From the NCBI RefSeq assembly GCF_032854445.1, contig NC_088306.1, forward strand, positions 25,699,764 through 25,763,763: a stretch of 64,000 nucleotides of DNA. The letters run 5' to 3'. Position numbers and translations under genes: made by a program. A model generated the notes under the pieces. That model was not told where the DNA came from and searched no databases. It saw nothing but the letters and a program-made list of their open reading frames with translations. This DNA comes from Liolophura sinensis. Lineage: Eukaryota; Mollusca; Polyplacophora; Chitonida; Chitonidae. This document shows positions 11,150 to 22,850 of the stretch, in pieces (position 1 is the stretch's first letter; every line of letters starts with the position of its first letter).

Positions 11150-12240
11150 ATTTTTTTTTTATGAGCATAGTATAATCTAATACACTGACAACAGAAATAC
11201 ATGGTCATCAGTTTACAATGGTATCGGGAATGCATTGTCTATATTATAGACTGAAAATCTCACTGATGTTCCAACGACACACTTTCGGAAGGCATTATGT
11301 ATATATTCCATACTCAGTGTATCAGGAAGCCATTGAACCATTGTCTATGTTTCATGCTGGAAATCCAATTGGTGTTTCTGTTATACACTATATAGGAAGC
11401 CGTTATGAATATTCCCCAATCAAAATCCAACAGACATTTCATTGATATCAAAAAGGCACTGTGGATATTCCATTCCTGAAAATTCCAAGTTTCAAAATCG
11501 AAGACCAAAATGACTACGTATACACCTTATTAAAACACAATACTGACGTAATTCGGATTGACTGACACTGTTACCAGTGGCTTAATCATTTTCCACCGTT
11601 TCCTACCCCACTCACCCTGCAGAATCAATTTGCCGTCATTTCCGATGGAATGCATTTGATGACACACTAAAGCAGTCTTAGCCAGAACAGAGTAGAATAA
11701 TGGTTTTAAGGCTAATTGATTTAATCTTTCGATTCAGACAATTAACTTAACGTTCCACCGACAATGTCTTCTGGCCATCTAAGCAACTACGTGCACTTCA
11801 GATGAAAGCGACCACATTACGTACTTAAAGCCGTACACGCCATTATTTCCCGCACGCAGGCTTGTGATCGTGCTTGTGTGGAACCGTGGTGGTAAAACTG
11901 TGTTAGAGGTTAAGTAGAAGTAGAATCTTCTCTGCCTTCACGGTGGAATGTTGTGTGTGCGATTCATTGAGGCTATGTATAGGTCTGTACGACAACAATG
12001 GTTACTGACTATGCGCGAGAAACGCTCAGTGATGGGCTCAAGGGCAAACGTCGTCCCCAGCGAATGTAACGAGGTCAATCCTATAAATGATAGGACAAAT
12101 GTCGAGGCCGAATTAGCTGTCAACGTATTGGATTACGACAAAAATCTTTGATTGTCGGTAATATCCCTTGAATTTTCGAAGATGTTTGGCAGCCAATTCA
12201 CTATTCGTAAGCTCGAGCTGTACTGACACAGTATCACGAG
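11150..12240. other. intergenic, no recognised gene
   Basis: Short ORFs only. A GC-richer patch at 11940-12150 carries overlapping ORFs of ~65 codons on both strands with no recognised similarity. Confidence 0.4.
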
Positions 12241-12246
12241 GGACCG

Positions 12247-12430
12247 TTTTTACCTAATTCTGTTGAAGCCATGGTTGCTACTAACTGAGCACTGAAGTTA
12301 TACAAACAGTTAGAATAAACTCCTGACTGAGGTGAATTGGTAAGAAGCCGAATATTTCAATGGCTGCGTGCCTGTGACCATTTGCCAACTATCACACTGT
12401 CGTTCCTGCATTAGCTTTATTCTCCATGCT
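12247..12430 (+). repeat. dispersed repeat family C, copy 1
   Basis: Shares ordered blocks with 54757-54950: TTTTTACCTAATTCTG, AAGCCATGG, AGAATAAA, GACTGAG, and TGTGACCATTTGCCA. Orientation is the same in both. No terminal structure or coding capacity was identified. Confidence 0.65.
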
Positions 12431-12479
12431 GAAAGGCTTTTACATTGGAATTCTGCATAAACCAAGATTCTGGTGGTGG

Positions 12480-12536
12480 TCTAAGCATCCCCGAGGTGGA
12501 CTAAACATCCCCGATGTGGACTAACCATCCCCGAGG
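12480..12536 (+). repeat. 20-bp tandem repeat, ~2.8 copies
   Basis: Units of about 20 bases containing CATCCCCGAGGTGGACTAA with small variations. Confidence 0.75.
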
Positions 12537-12694
12537 CCTGTTCGCTTTGCATTGTTTCCATGTACCTGACAAAAGGCTATAGTTTACTACAGGCACACCG
12601 CATGACAAAATCTGGTCAAAGGGTAAACATTTCTCAATAGTCAAAACATGATCCCCAGTGGATCTTTCCGAACCGTCAATAAAGAACAGGCAAA

Positions 12695-12897
12695 TGACCA
12701 ATCATAATCAGCATTGTTGCAAATAGGTCAACCGGATGTCCCACACGATGGTTGCAGCTGTTCCGTCTTTCTGTGACGTCGTGATGTCACACGCAATTGA
12801 CCAATCATAATCAGTATTGTTGCAAATAGGTCAACCGGATGTCCCACACAATGGTTACAGCTGCTCCGTCTTTCTTTGACCTCACGACTTCACAAAT
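12695..12897 (+). repeat. 103-bp tandem duplication
   Basis: The unit starting GACCAATCATAATCAG at 12696 recurs at 12799. The copies differ at several positions. The first includes TGACGTCGTGATGTCA. Confidence 0.85.
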
Positions 12898-13178
12898 GCT
12901 GTCAATTAAATCTTCATGTCATTACTATTGTCATAATACATTCGGCCTTTGTATAACCCGTCCCGACGCGTTATACAAAAGACAATCAGGTCGTATTGGT
13001 GACGCAGATGTAGGCTTGTGAGCCATACGTTATCGGCAAAAAACCGAATTGGGTATTTCGAGCTTATCTAATCGAGTCATGTATTATGTTAGTATAATCC
13101 GCCTTGTATACTGTGAAAACAAGTGATATTGACGAACAAGACGAAATGGTGCGTTATAGAAAACCATATCCAAGGCAC

Positions 13179-13413
13179 GGTGGCCGGCTAGTGTCATTCG
13201 AAATTTTTTGCATTTTCTGATAACTTACAATAATCCGGAGGACTTTCAAATGAAACTTATTGTTATGAACAAAGAACATGAATAATAATATGCAAAAGGA
13301 GATCAACGCAGAAAAAAACCATTTCATTTTAAGTTTCATAAGAATGTCCTCTGAATTATCGTAAATTATCAGAAAATGCTCAAAATTTCGAATGGCACTA
13401 ACGGGCCATGCGA
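13179..13413. mobile_element. fold-back (MITE-like) element
   Basis: Arms of about 75 bases at ~13180-13262 and ~13332-13410 are imperfect inverted complements, beginning GTGGCCGGCTAGTG and ending CACTAACGGGCCATG, around a ~70 base AT-rich loop. A 147-codon ORF on the minus strand crosses it and is not considered a gene. Confidence 0.7.
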
Positions 13414-13414
13414 C

Positions 13415-15675
13415 CGCCATTATCCAGCGTTCGGGTATTGGGCAAGTTAAAGCATTTTTATTAAGGACATTTTGTTTATAAGTGAGCTGTAAAAGAGGCA
13501 TAGGGATTAAAAATATTATCTCATCTGGACAAGATAGTATATCGTCCGGAAAAGATATTAAATACGTCTGGACAAGATGATTTTTTTGCAAATGCATGCG
13601 ACAGGTATCCCTTTAGGGGATGAAAGGTCACCAATGTCTTGTAGAAATAGAGGCACGGCCAGCATTTCGGGAAGAGCATGCAATTAATGGCTCTCCGGGA
13701 GAATGGCGAGGGCTGGGAGAGTGGTCGGAAGTGGAAGTGTGACATTGTTTCTCGCGAGACTTGCTTCCTTCCCGTTCTTTAGTATCCCGCAGAGAACGTA
13801 GAGGATGACGACTGTGTTTCAGCTAGAACAGTTGACCCATCATGACTGTCATCAATAACATCGCTTAAACAGACAGAGATGACCTTCTGGAACACGTTCC
13901 AAAAAACACCATACTCCTCGCAGCCCATGTGCCGCGCTCTACATCTGTACATGTTGTAGAGAAATTCTTAACAACATCAGTGTCACTGAGGAATGATGTC
14001 AGAAAAAATCTGGATACGTTTGCATTCCCTTTGATCCATTCCAATTGAGCTTGTAGGCTTCAAATGGACACACACATTTCATGTGAAAAAAAAAACAGCC
14101 TCTTGTTAGTTCACCTGAGTATGTGCTGTATTCAGACTTGTATATCGATTCGCGAATTCTGTATACCATTCGCAATTTCTGTCATTAAATCATCGCTAGC
14201 AGCGCTTCTGACGTTCGTGGCTTTCAGGGACAAAATAAGATGTTTTATTGTTTTATTATTTTATCTGTTTATTGCATCTTTGAACTAAGACGGTTATAAA
14301 GTAAAAGATTCGTGCTCAGCAAAAAATAATAACGATGTGTATAGGCTATCAAAGACGGTAAAACGACAAAATGACGTCGACCGGAAATGCCTTCCTGACT
14401 GACAAAACAACATACTCCTTGCAGCGCATGCGTCGCTCTCTACGTTGATTTTCCGTGACTGCCACCAATAGGTTTGGTAGGCTTTGGTGTTTTAGCACTG
14501 TGGTGATGGCTGCTGGGTTTGTTACAATATAGTTTGTACCCCAGACTTTTTTAGTCTCTCAGGACCATACCATCTCTCTTCTGGTCTCTTCTCATGAGGC
14601 TGATAACAAATGTGAAAGAAGAGGTTTTTGTATTTTTTATTTCTAATTATTATTTATTATTTGGCATTTATCCGCTCTTTGTTTGTTATATGGCATTCTC
14701 AATGAGGGTTTTCTGGAGATTTGGGGGAGAAACAAAATCTGTATTTGCTATATCAAATAAAATTTTCTGTATTACCAAGAATTTCTCAAATTATATGTTA
14801 TATATATTAAACACAGTGTTACATTTATTCTAAAGTTGCTACCCGCTTTATAAAATTTAGGAATCGTATCACCGATTCTGACGAGGCTGATATTTGTGAA
14901 GGTAATTATTTGGGGGTATTCCAACTGATGGATTTTTCGGTTAACAATATCTGGTACGGCCTCTTTAAGTTGACAGGCTTGCTTTGGTTGGTTTTAGTTG
15001 AAACATCGAGGTATATATGGAAGAACGATCAACTGGCTCATACAGCCCAGCGAGCCGGCCACTCCCACCCGCTGTGCTTTTCTACTCTGAATGAACCCCT
15101 CCCGTGGCCAGGCAGCCTTTCGCGTTTAGTGTATGATACCGCGCCCCACAGCGCACACGCCATCCAGGGTGAATTACCAGGAAAGGTATCCCATTATGCG
15201 CACTAACTTTGAGTAAAAAGCGTCAACTCTAAATTCTGCGCACAACAAAGATGTACCAAATCGAATATATCACAACTTCTGTTCATTCAGTTAGGGACGT
15301 TTCGGTATAGGTACGATATGGTATCTGAAACTACTGAAATGACATAAAAGCTCTATCACCCTTCAGCAGTAAATTTCAGCGGGCATTTCCAATAGACTGC
15401 GTGAATACAACATCAGACGTGACATAGGCATTTACCGACCCAATTACTTTTACTTGATTATTGGCTGTGTGGTTACTCCCACTGCTGTTTTTAAAAGACA
15501 GAATCACAATTAAGTCAGAGCACGCCACGCACCTGAAAAAAATCAAAAAAGGAAACAACAAGCTAATGCAGGGAATTTACACCCTACGCTTAACATGCCA
15601 AAGCCAATACATGGGCAACCTCATGTTCTCTGTAGAGAGACCGGTAAATTATGGTGGCTAGTAGAATCCATTTTT
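13415..15675. other. intergenic, no recognised gene
   Basis: Two loosely related ACTCCT(C/T)GCAGC segments (~13910 and ~14412) suggest an old dispersed repeat. The 98-codon ORF at 14910-15206 has no recognised similarity. Confidence 0.4.
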
Positions 15676-15766
15676 GACCGTGCCTTCCGCGGCCCCGCGG
15701 GTGCGGAGGTTGAGGAAGGTGCGGTTTTAATAAAACCGTGCCCCCCGTGCCCTCCGCGTGTTTTGG
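15676..15766. repeat. GC-rich hairpin-forming island
   Basis: A CpG-rich block in AT-rich surroundings. It contains the near palindrome CCGCGGCCCCGCGG and a perfect 7-base stem around AAT (CGGTTTT/AAAACCG at ~15721-15739). A similar GC-rich block is at 17262-17330. Confidence 0.5.
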
Positions 15767-15769
15767 TTT

Positions 15770-17740
15770 AATCTTGTGTGATGATATACATGGGCCGTAA
15801 GTAAAATGGCAGTAATATCAGAAAGGATAAAACGCGCACCTGTTAATGTACTTCGTCAAGTACTGCCTGCAGGTTTATGTTGACTAAAACTGTATTTAAA
15901 TCGTTTACGACAGGGAACCACACAAAGAAATTAATCCTGATTTCGTTTTAAGAGACAAGTCAACTCAACCCAACAACAGCTGGCCGAGGTGTCTAAAATG
16001 CTGCCTTCAGCGTTCACGCACGACGTCTGATGTCTGAAAGGAAATAGCAATATTTGTTGGGAAAGGCTGGCTTGACTGTCTCTTAGTTTCCCACATGTAC
16101 TTAATCCAGATATGACATTAAGAATAATTAAGTAACATTGTGCTCACATGATCAAGGTCATTGATCTGACCAGTAAGATTATATGCCTAATACAAGTACT
16201 TCGTTGGTGAGTTCGTGCCTACCATTGAACAGGCATACGCTCACATATTAACGTTATCGATGCTCCTGATCTTATAGAAACACGTGGTATTTCTTTGGAA
16301 CTAATACATCTGAACACCAATCACACAGCGCAGATGCATGCAAACGAAAACATGGTAGAGCGTACATTACCTCAGCTATAGTCTGTTTCCTTTAGAGAGT
16401 CACTGATACCTCATAACACACGCTCTACACATGAGTATGTTGGGAGTTCATTCTTGCAAGGTAAATGAAGTTAGAACACTTTTTCTAATTCATAATTATG
16501 TTAAAGTCCATAAGCTCGGTTTCGACGGCAAGTACTCAATGCCTCGGTGAAGTCAGAATTATTTTAAAAAAAAAACCCATAAAAACAGTGGCATGCTGGA
16601 TGTTGGGCGGAGTTTAACATGTTTGACGGAGGGCGACACCAGTTACCTAAACTGTTATCGACTTAACAGTAATCCCCGTTACTGGCACTGCTATATTTGA
16701 AATTATTTGTACGTTTAGTATAATATAACCTTAATAAATCACTTTTATTTTACCTCTTGTAGTGTATAATCTCACGGCAGTATACATTTAGAGATAGATA
16801 TCGGGAAATCAATGCGATGTAGTCTATTCACAGAGACAGTAGTGTAGGCTGTGCTACTTCGTGGCGTGTGTTCTAACCAGTTGTTGGTGCAGCCATTGTA
16901 AAGCAAATTACTCTCCACTACCATTGTCCAGCATGCAACATGCTTTAGAATAATTATGACGTCACCCAAGGTAATGAGTTCTTGTTGTCGAAACTAAGCG
17001 TATAGAGTTTAACATTGTGAATTTGAAAAAGTATTTGAACTGCATTTTCTTTGCAATAATATGGATGTTCAGCATGTGAATGTTTGCTTGTATTGTTAGG
17101 TGCCACTGACTAAAGGCAAGTTTGGTAGCGAGTATGACTGATTTTACTGACAACTGAATACAGGCGACTCGCTAAAAGGAATAGACTATAGCAAATAACT
17201 GTCTGTCTCTATGCTGTTTACTCAACGGTGTAAAAATAACTCTGGAGAAATTAATAGAAAGTCGCGGAGGACCCGGAAAGCACGGATCGGCGCATTCCGT
17301 GGAGCGCGGAGGTCGCGGGCTTTTTTAAAACCATACCCTCGTCATAACATGATACTTAATCCGTGATCAGGTGCTAGTAATGCCTGATACAAATCATCGA
17401 TAATAGTATCAACATGCATGGAATACAGAATCAAACTTCGTGGTCTAGCTACGGTTAATTTCATCAAATACTGACCATAAATACAAGCACATGCGTAGTT
17501 CAGTCACGCTGCAATTACACCGGTTTACGTAAGGCTGTATCTGGATATACCAGTCTATCTTCAACGAACGCAATTTGCTCTGTATATATACTATATTTAT
17601 GGCAGAGTATGGTAGGCCTAACTCTCATTTAGAGCAGCTGACTTACATGAGTTACGGTGCACGTGAAACAAGCCGAAATGTGTTGGATTTACGGTAGTGA
17701 AGATTTACCACTGTTCACACGCGACTTAAAACTTCACTTG
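15770..17740. other. intergenic, no recognised gene
   Basis: AT-rich sequence with only short overlapping ORFs, apart from the GC-rich block at 17262-17330. Confidence 0.4.
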
Positions 17741-17749
17741 CATGAATAT

Positions 17750-17796
17750 AGGAGATATTCTCGAGTACGGGGCAAAACACGAATCAAATAAATATA
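17750..17796 (+). mobile_element. SINE 3' tail fragment
   Basis: Resembles the last ~45 bases of the SINE (GATATTCTCGAGTACGG then AAAACACGAATCAAATAAAT). Body and head are absent. Confidence 0.6.
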
Positions 17797-18232
17797 TGTT
17801 GTGGCTTAAAGATAGTAGCATACTGCGTCGAGTCGTCCAAACCATGCCGCAAATACGTCTGTGTGAGAGTTCTTCTATTATTTTGAAGGTTTTGGAAATT
17901 TTGTGGCGAAATAAATGTATCGTTCTGATTTTATTTCAATAAATACACCATCTTCCTATTATTCAGGAGCGATTACAACGAATTACTGCAACCTTACAAT
18001 AAAGGATAAAACGGGTCAAATTACGGCAAAGAAAGGCGACAATAACGTAAATGCCGTGTATCGTCACACGTGTATAACCGGGACGAAATACATGCACCCA
18101 CACAGCCCACAATGTTGACCTACATGTGCAATTGATTACTTTCGATCTTGTATAGGTGGAAATAATGCCGTTGACCAATACCTCATGTGCACGCCTACAT
18201 TGATCTGCATCACACGAAGCCGAGTGTATTAG

Positions 18233-18480
18233 ATTTATTTATTTGATAGGTGCTTTACGATGTACTCAGAAATATTTCACTTATACCATTTTGGCCAATG
18301 ATTTATGGTGGGAGGAAACCGGGCAGTGCCCGAGGGAAACTCACGATCATCCGTAGGTTGTGAGAGACCTTCCCACGTAGGCCCAGAGAGGAAGCCAGCA
18401 TGAGCTGGACTTCAACTCACATCGCCCGCATTGGTCAGAGCGTCGCGCTGGCACGCCAAATGCCTCGGCCACGGAGGCCC
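18233..18480 (-). mobile_element. near full-length SINE, minus orientation
   Basis: Reversed tail TTTATTTATTTGATAGG, body, B box (GACTTCAACTCAC on the plus strand) and a 5' end at CCACGGAGGCCC. Moderately diverged. Confidence 0.88.
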
Positions 18481-19430
18481 AATCTAATGAATTAGACGTC
18501 TTTCGCTAACAATAAATTTATCGTCTGAAAGAGGTGCCTTCCCCAAACACTCTGTATATACCTATCCGTGTAGGAGTTCGTATTTTATGGCAGATAGTGC
18601 TAGTTCAGGTTTTTATGTTACCCGGGCCCTCTGCTTAGTAGGACCGAGACTAGAGTGAGTAGTGGATGTATTGGAAATGGGCAGAGTATGCTGCTAGCTA
18701 CTTTGAGACTAAAAATCATGGAGCTGGGTTTTGGACCGTCAGAGTAAGTCCAGAATGCACGCAATACCACGCATAAAAACTTTCAAGATCTCTGGTATAT
18801 ATATAAAGAAGTCATGGATACCAAATCAAAGGTTAATATTTTTGAGACAAAGAGCTGAATAAGCTGTTTCGTGAGTACTGAACAAGGTGCTTTCTGAATT
18901 TGTCCACTACAATCCACATATAGAGGTTATAAAGAAACTCCGTAGTGTTTCCTGCCTGATATTTCCTTGATCGGCAAACCTTACAGCCGAGGGAGTCGCA
19001 CTTATGTTGGATGAAAACTACAAATGGACGATATGAGTCTAACAGGATACAATTGTGGCCAAACAAGAGTGCGATCCCCTCAGTTAGAGATTGCTGACTG
19101 AGAATTCGTAAAGTAGACAACACCACGGAGGTTCTGTGTGTACATGGGAATATACCCAGCGTTTGGGGATTAAAGGACCTCGTTGGCATGCACTGTGCAA
19201 CGCATATACTTCATCGTGCTATATCACACTGAGGAGAAAGGCGTTATTCCATTGAACCTTGACCGGACCTGATCGAGAGCCATTATATTCCGCTAATGAT
19301 CACAATAAGTGATTGTTTTGTTATTAATCCGTTTCGAGTATGGTAATCTAGCGTGGCCCATGTAGCAGTTCAAAAATAGTGTTACAGGTTACGTTTGGGA
19401 TATTACCATTTGGCTTAACCCAAAGATACG

Positions 19431-19563
19431 TATTTATTTGTTTGATTGGTGTTTTACGCCATACTCAAGAACATTTCACTTACACGGCGGCCACCGGCAT
19501 CATGGTGGGAGGAAACCGGGTTAGGGAAACTCACGACCATCCGCATGTTGCTGGCACACCTCC
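19431..19563 (-). mobile_element. truncated SINE (duplication copy 1)
   Basis: Reversed tail and body only, ending before the tRNA-like head. The partner copy is at 22718-22850. Confidence 0.85.
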
Positions 19564-20465
19564 CAAACACATTGTAAGTACTAATAAATCAATGGTATTG
19601 TACTTGAATTATTTGAATACATTGTTTTAGGCTGAAGCCTCTTGTGCTTTCGCAGTTTTGTTGGAGTTTTATAAAAATAAATACCACCCCACCCCCCATA
19701 ACGGCCAAAAAATCTGCTTAACCTATTTATGTTACACATGTAGGGATAATCAGGAATTATCACCTATGGAAGAGTGATGTTAAGCTCGTGCCAAGCACCT
19801 GTTGATCATAAACTCCTCGGGCTGCATGACTACTCTTGACATCCCATAAAATAGATTGCGCCATGTGATGTTTTATTATGCAAAAATTGCATTGACGTAC
19901 AATAGTGATTCAAATCCATATGAATTCTGCATGTTCAGCGATCGTTGTACTTTAGAAAATATAAATATTTTATAAAGCCCTGGAGCCTTTACGATTCGTG
20001 CTAGGTTTGTTGCTGTGCTTGTGCTATAGCGTGCCACATCTTCACGGCTCTAAATTTTACAGCTTATTATCTACAAACCCTGTTCCATGATCTGCTGTAT
20101 CTATTGTAAACCCATATACTACAATAGTTAGGCTTAAGCAAAACAGTCGATAATACTTCCACGTATGTCGGCTTGTTGCTTTCTTACCTGTCAATCAGCG
20201 ATGCATAGGTATTCATTATCATGTCATGATCTAGCGTTTGTTCGGATGTGATTAGAAAACGCACCCATTAGCGCTAATGACAGAGTTATAATTGTCGGAG
20301 GACACATAGTGTGGGGAACTGACCCCTGATCGAAATTTGATCGTGGAATTTTGACTTGCTAACTACCACATTACCTTTCTCACACGCTGCCGCTATACCA
20401 CAAAAATTGACTAACTAAAAGATAAATACAAAGTCTGATATAATTTCATAACTGGTTAACAAAAC

Positions 20466-20645
20466 TCGGAAATCTTGAACAACGTCAAGCGCATGCACGT
20501 GACCGGGCAAAAACCAAATCTCCGAAATCTTGAACAACGTCAAGCGCATGTTGGTAATGAGGCAAAGGGCAAACGTAGGAAACATCGAACAACACCAAGC
20601 GGACGTAGGTGACAAGGCAACAACCAAACATCCGAAATCAAGAAC
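20466..20645 (+). repeat. ~55-bp subterminal tandem repeats (copy 1)
   Basis: Four imperfect units beginning near 20467, 20523, 20578 and 20631 carry GAAATCTTGAACAACGTCAAGC-like sequence. They immediately precede the CCAAT array and may belong to the Polinton end. Confidence 0.65.
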
Positions 20646-20683
20646 AATGGCAATACCTGAATTTCGTTGAAATCTGCGCCGCG

Positions 20684-21200
20684 CAACCAATGAGTGATCC
20701 ACGTGGTCTGGGCGCCTGAATTTCGTTGACGTCTGCGCTGCGCAATTCATGTGCGAGGAGCATGAAGCATAAAGGACCAATGAGCGATGCGGGTGTGTCG
20801 TTGAGTTCGCGCTCAGAGCGAGGCACGTGACGGACCAATGAGCGTAGCTCCTTCAGCTCCTTCGAGGTGCACGCGAGTGAAGGACCAATGACCGACAGGG
20901 GAACGAAACCGTCGGCTTGTAAAGTTGGGTTCATGAGCTCCTTCATCTCCATTTCGCGCCAAAACTGACCAATGGGTGAGCTCTGTTCACGCAAAAACTG
21001 ATCAATGGCTGATCGCGATTTTTGTGCCAAAACTCGCCAATGAGTGACCGCAAGGTCTTGGCGCCTGATAATGCGTGAAGGATAAATGAGCAGCCACGCG
21101 GTCTTGGCATGTTGGGGTTGAGCAGGTCCTTCTCCTGCGCGCCTAAACTGACCCATGGGTGATCAAGCGGTCGGTCTTGGCGCCTGAACTTTGTTGACGG
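20684..21200 (-). repeat. left GC-rich terminal region of Polinton with CCAAT array (copy 1)
   Basis: Contains six exact CCAAT pentamers at 20687, 20777, 20835, 20885, 20969 and 21037, several as ACCAATGAGYG. It also has three ~26-base motifs (20704-20729, 21173-21198 and a partial near 20656) that recur inverted at 27661-27686. This behaves like a terminal inverted repeat containing reiterated promoter-like elements. A 172-codon minus-strand ORF across it is made of these reiterations. Confidence 0.6.
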
Positions 21201-21348
21201 TTAAATACATGTACATTGGATAATATGTATCCGCTGTCTGGGATAGGTTCACTCACTATACACGGACACAGGGACGACACCGGACTATGCCTCGCACCGG
21301 CCGCCAGCCACCTCGCCAGCAGCAGCAGCAGCCGCCACCGCGGCGGGA

Positions 21349-21513
21349 ACTGAAGCCCGGTCAGAGAACCAGGCATTTTTAAAGGACAAAGGGGTCTTTT
21401 TCTTTCAAGCGTTTAACGCGACCAAGGCTTCCGTGGTAGAACAGTTTAACCGTATTTTGAAAGGCCGCATGTACAAATATTTCACTGCTCACAATACTCG
21501 GCGATACCTTACC
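21349..21513 (+). pseudogene. Polinton integrase (rve) C-terminal fragment, copy 1
   Basis: The reading frame through 21421 encodes the KASVVEQFNRILK motif followed by YFTAHNTRRY. This is the conserved block around the catalytic Glu of Polinton/Maverick retroviral-like integrases (the F54H12.3-like family). About 50 residues remain. The DDE domain upstream and the C-terminal part are gone. Immediately downstream the frame runs into unrelated sequence. Family recognition is from memory of the conserved motif. Confidence 0.8.
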
Positions 21514-21808
21514 GGCACTGGTGGCAGCCGTGCTCGGACTTCTCTTGTACATCAGAGTTTTAGTGGATGGATTAGCCGCAGAACTCCTCCAAGACCAGTC
21601 GGCCATTCATTATCTACAACGGCAAATGAACAAGGCGTTTCTACGTTGGTCCGGAAAGCCTTTGTACCCGTCACCACAGCCGCCACTGTGACCACCCCCA
21701 TCACCACCGTCGTCGCTGAGTGACAGCGCGAGTCGGCTTGACAGTACTGTCACCGGCGAGGACCTGACCTCAACCCCGCTACCCACCACGGCGTGTGCTG
21801 CCAAGCAG
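21510..21808 (+). pseudogene. remnant ORF with TM-like and Pro/Ser-rich segments, copy 1
   Basis: One frame encodes a hydrophobic stretch (LVAAVLGLLLYIRVLV) followed by an amphipathic segment and a Pro/Ser-rich tract. In this copy the frame is cut by the duplication junction. In copy 2 it continues to a stop at 25188. I do not recognise the family. It may be a Polinton membrane protein. Confidence 0.4.
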
Positions 21809-22717
21809 GTCTGAAAGAGGTGCCTTCCCCAAACACTCTGTATATACCTATCCGTGTAGGAGTTCGTATTTTATGGCAGATTAGTGCTAGTTCAGGTTTT
21901 TATGTTACCCGGGCCCTCTGCTTAGTAGGACCGAGACTAGAGTGAGTAGTGGATGTATTGGAAATGGGCAGAGTATGCTGCTAGCTACTTTGAGACTAAA
22001 AATCATGGAGCTGGGTTTTGGACCGTCAGAGTAAGTCCAGAATGCACGCAATACCACGCATAAAAACTTTCAAGATCTCTGGTATATATATAAAGAAGTC
22101 ATGGATACCAAATCAAAGGTTAATATTTTTGAGACAAAGAGCTGAATAAGCTGTTTCGTGAGTACTGAACAAGGTGCTTTCTGAATTTGTCCACTACAAT
22201 CCACATATAGAGGTTATAAAGAAACTCCGTAGTGTTTCCTGCCTGATATTTCCTTGATCGGCAAACCTTACAGCCGAGGGAGTCGCACTTATGTTGGATG
22301 AAAACTACAAATGGACGATATGAGTCTAACAGGATACAATTGTGGCCAAACAAGAGTGCGATCCCCTCAGTTAGAGATTGCTGACTGAGAATTCGTAAAG
22401 TAGACAACACCACGGAGGTTCTGTGTGTACATGGGAATATACCCAGCGTTTGGGGATTAAAGGACCTCGTTGGCATGCACTGTGCAACGCATATACTTCA
22501 TCGTGCTATATCACACTGAGGAGAAAGGCGTTATTCCATTGAACCTTGACCGGACCTGATCGAGAGCCATTATATTCCGCTAATGATCACAATAAGTGAT
22601 TGTTTTGTTATTAATCCGTTTCGAGTATGGTAATCTAGCGTGGCCCATGTAGCAGTTCAAAAATAGTGTTACAGGTTACGTTTGGGATATTACCATTTGG
22701 CTTAACCCAAAGATACG

Positions 22718-22850
22718 TATTTATTTGTTTGATTGGTGTTTTACGCCATACTCAAGAACATTTCACTTACACGGCGGCCACCGGCATCATGGTGGGAGGA
22801 AACCGGGTTAGGGAAACTCACGACCATCCGCATGTTGCTGGCACACCTCC
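22718..22850 (-). mobile_element. truncated SINE (duplication copy 2)
   Basis: Exact partner of the truncated SINE at 19431-19563. Confidence 0.85.

Larger units (their letters stand above)
7985..11150. mobile_element. candidate element with ~350 bp imperfect terminal inverted repeats
   Basis: The segment 7985-8360 is rich in ACTTGTGTTG-like motifs. A homologous segment lies inverted at ~10830-11147, collinear over its whole length. The 2.5 kb interior is AT-rich, holds a SINE at 8625-8878 and short TTAACAGAA-type inverted motifs, and a 147-residue minus-strand ORF (9530-9973) with no recognised similarity. It could be a nonautonomous DNA transposon with long TIRs, or two independent copies of one dispersed repeat in opposite orientation. 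Confidence 0.45.
18523..21808 (+). repeat. tandem duplication, copy 1 (3286 bp)
   Basis: Starts at GTCTGAAAGAGG and ends at CCAAGCAG, where copy 2 begins directly. It contains a truncated SINE, unrecognised sequence, and the left end plus integrase remnant of the Polinton. Every ORF in it has an exact or near-exact partner 3287 bases downstream. Confidence 0.97.

Noticed and set aside
13154-13597. 147-codon minus-strand ORF
   Set aside because: It crosses the fold-back element and AT-rich DNA with no protein features.
18833-19189. 118-codon minus-strand ORF (and its copy at 22120-22476) as a Penelope-type or other enzyme
   Set aside because: A few Cys residues suggested a GIY-YIG or Cys-rich domain, but the motif order does not fit. 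No support remained.
20638-21156. 172-codon minus-strand ORF (and its copy at 23925-24443)
   Set aside because: It is composed of reiterated CCAAT/GCGCCTGAA motifs of the Polinton terminal region, with no protein similarity.
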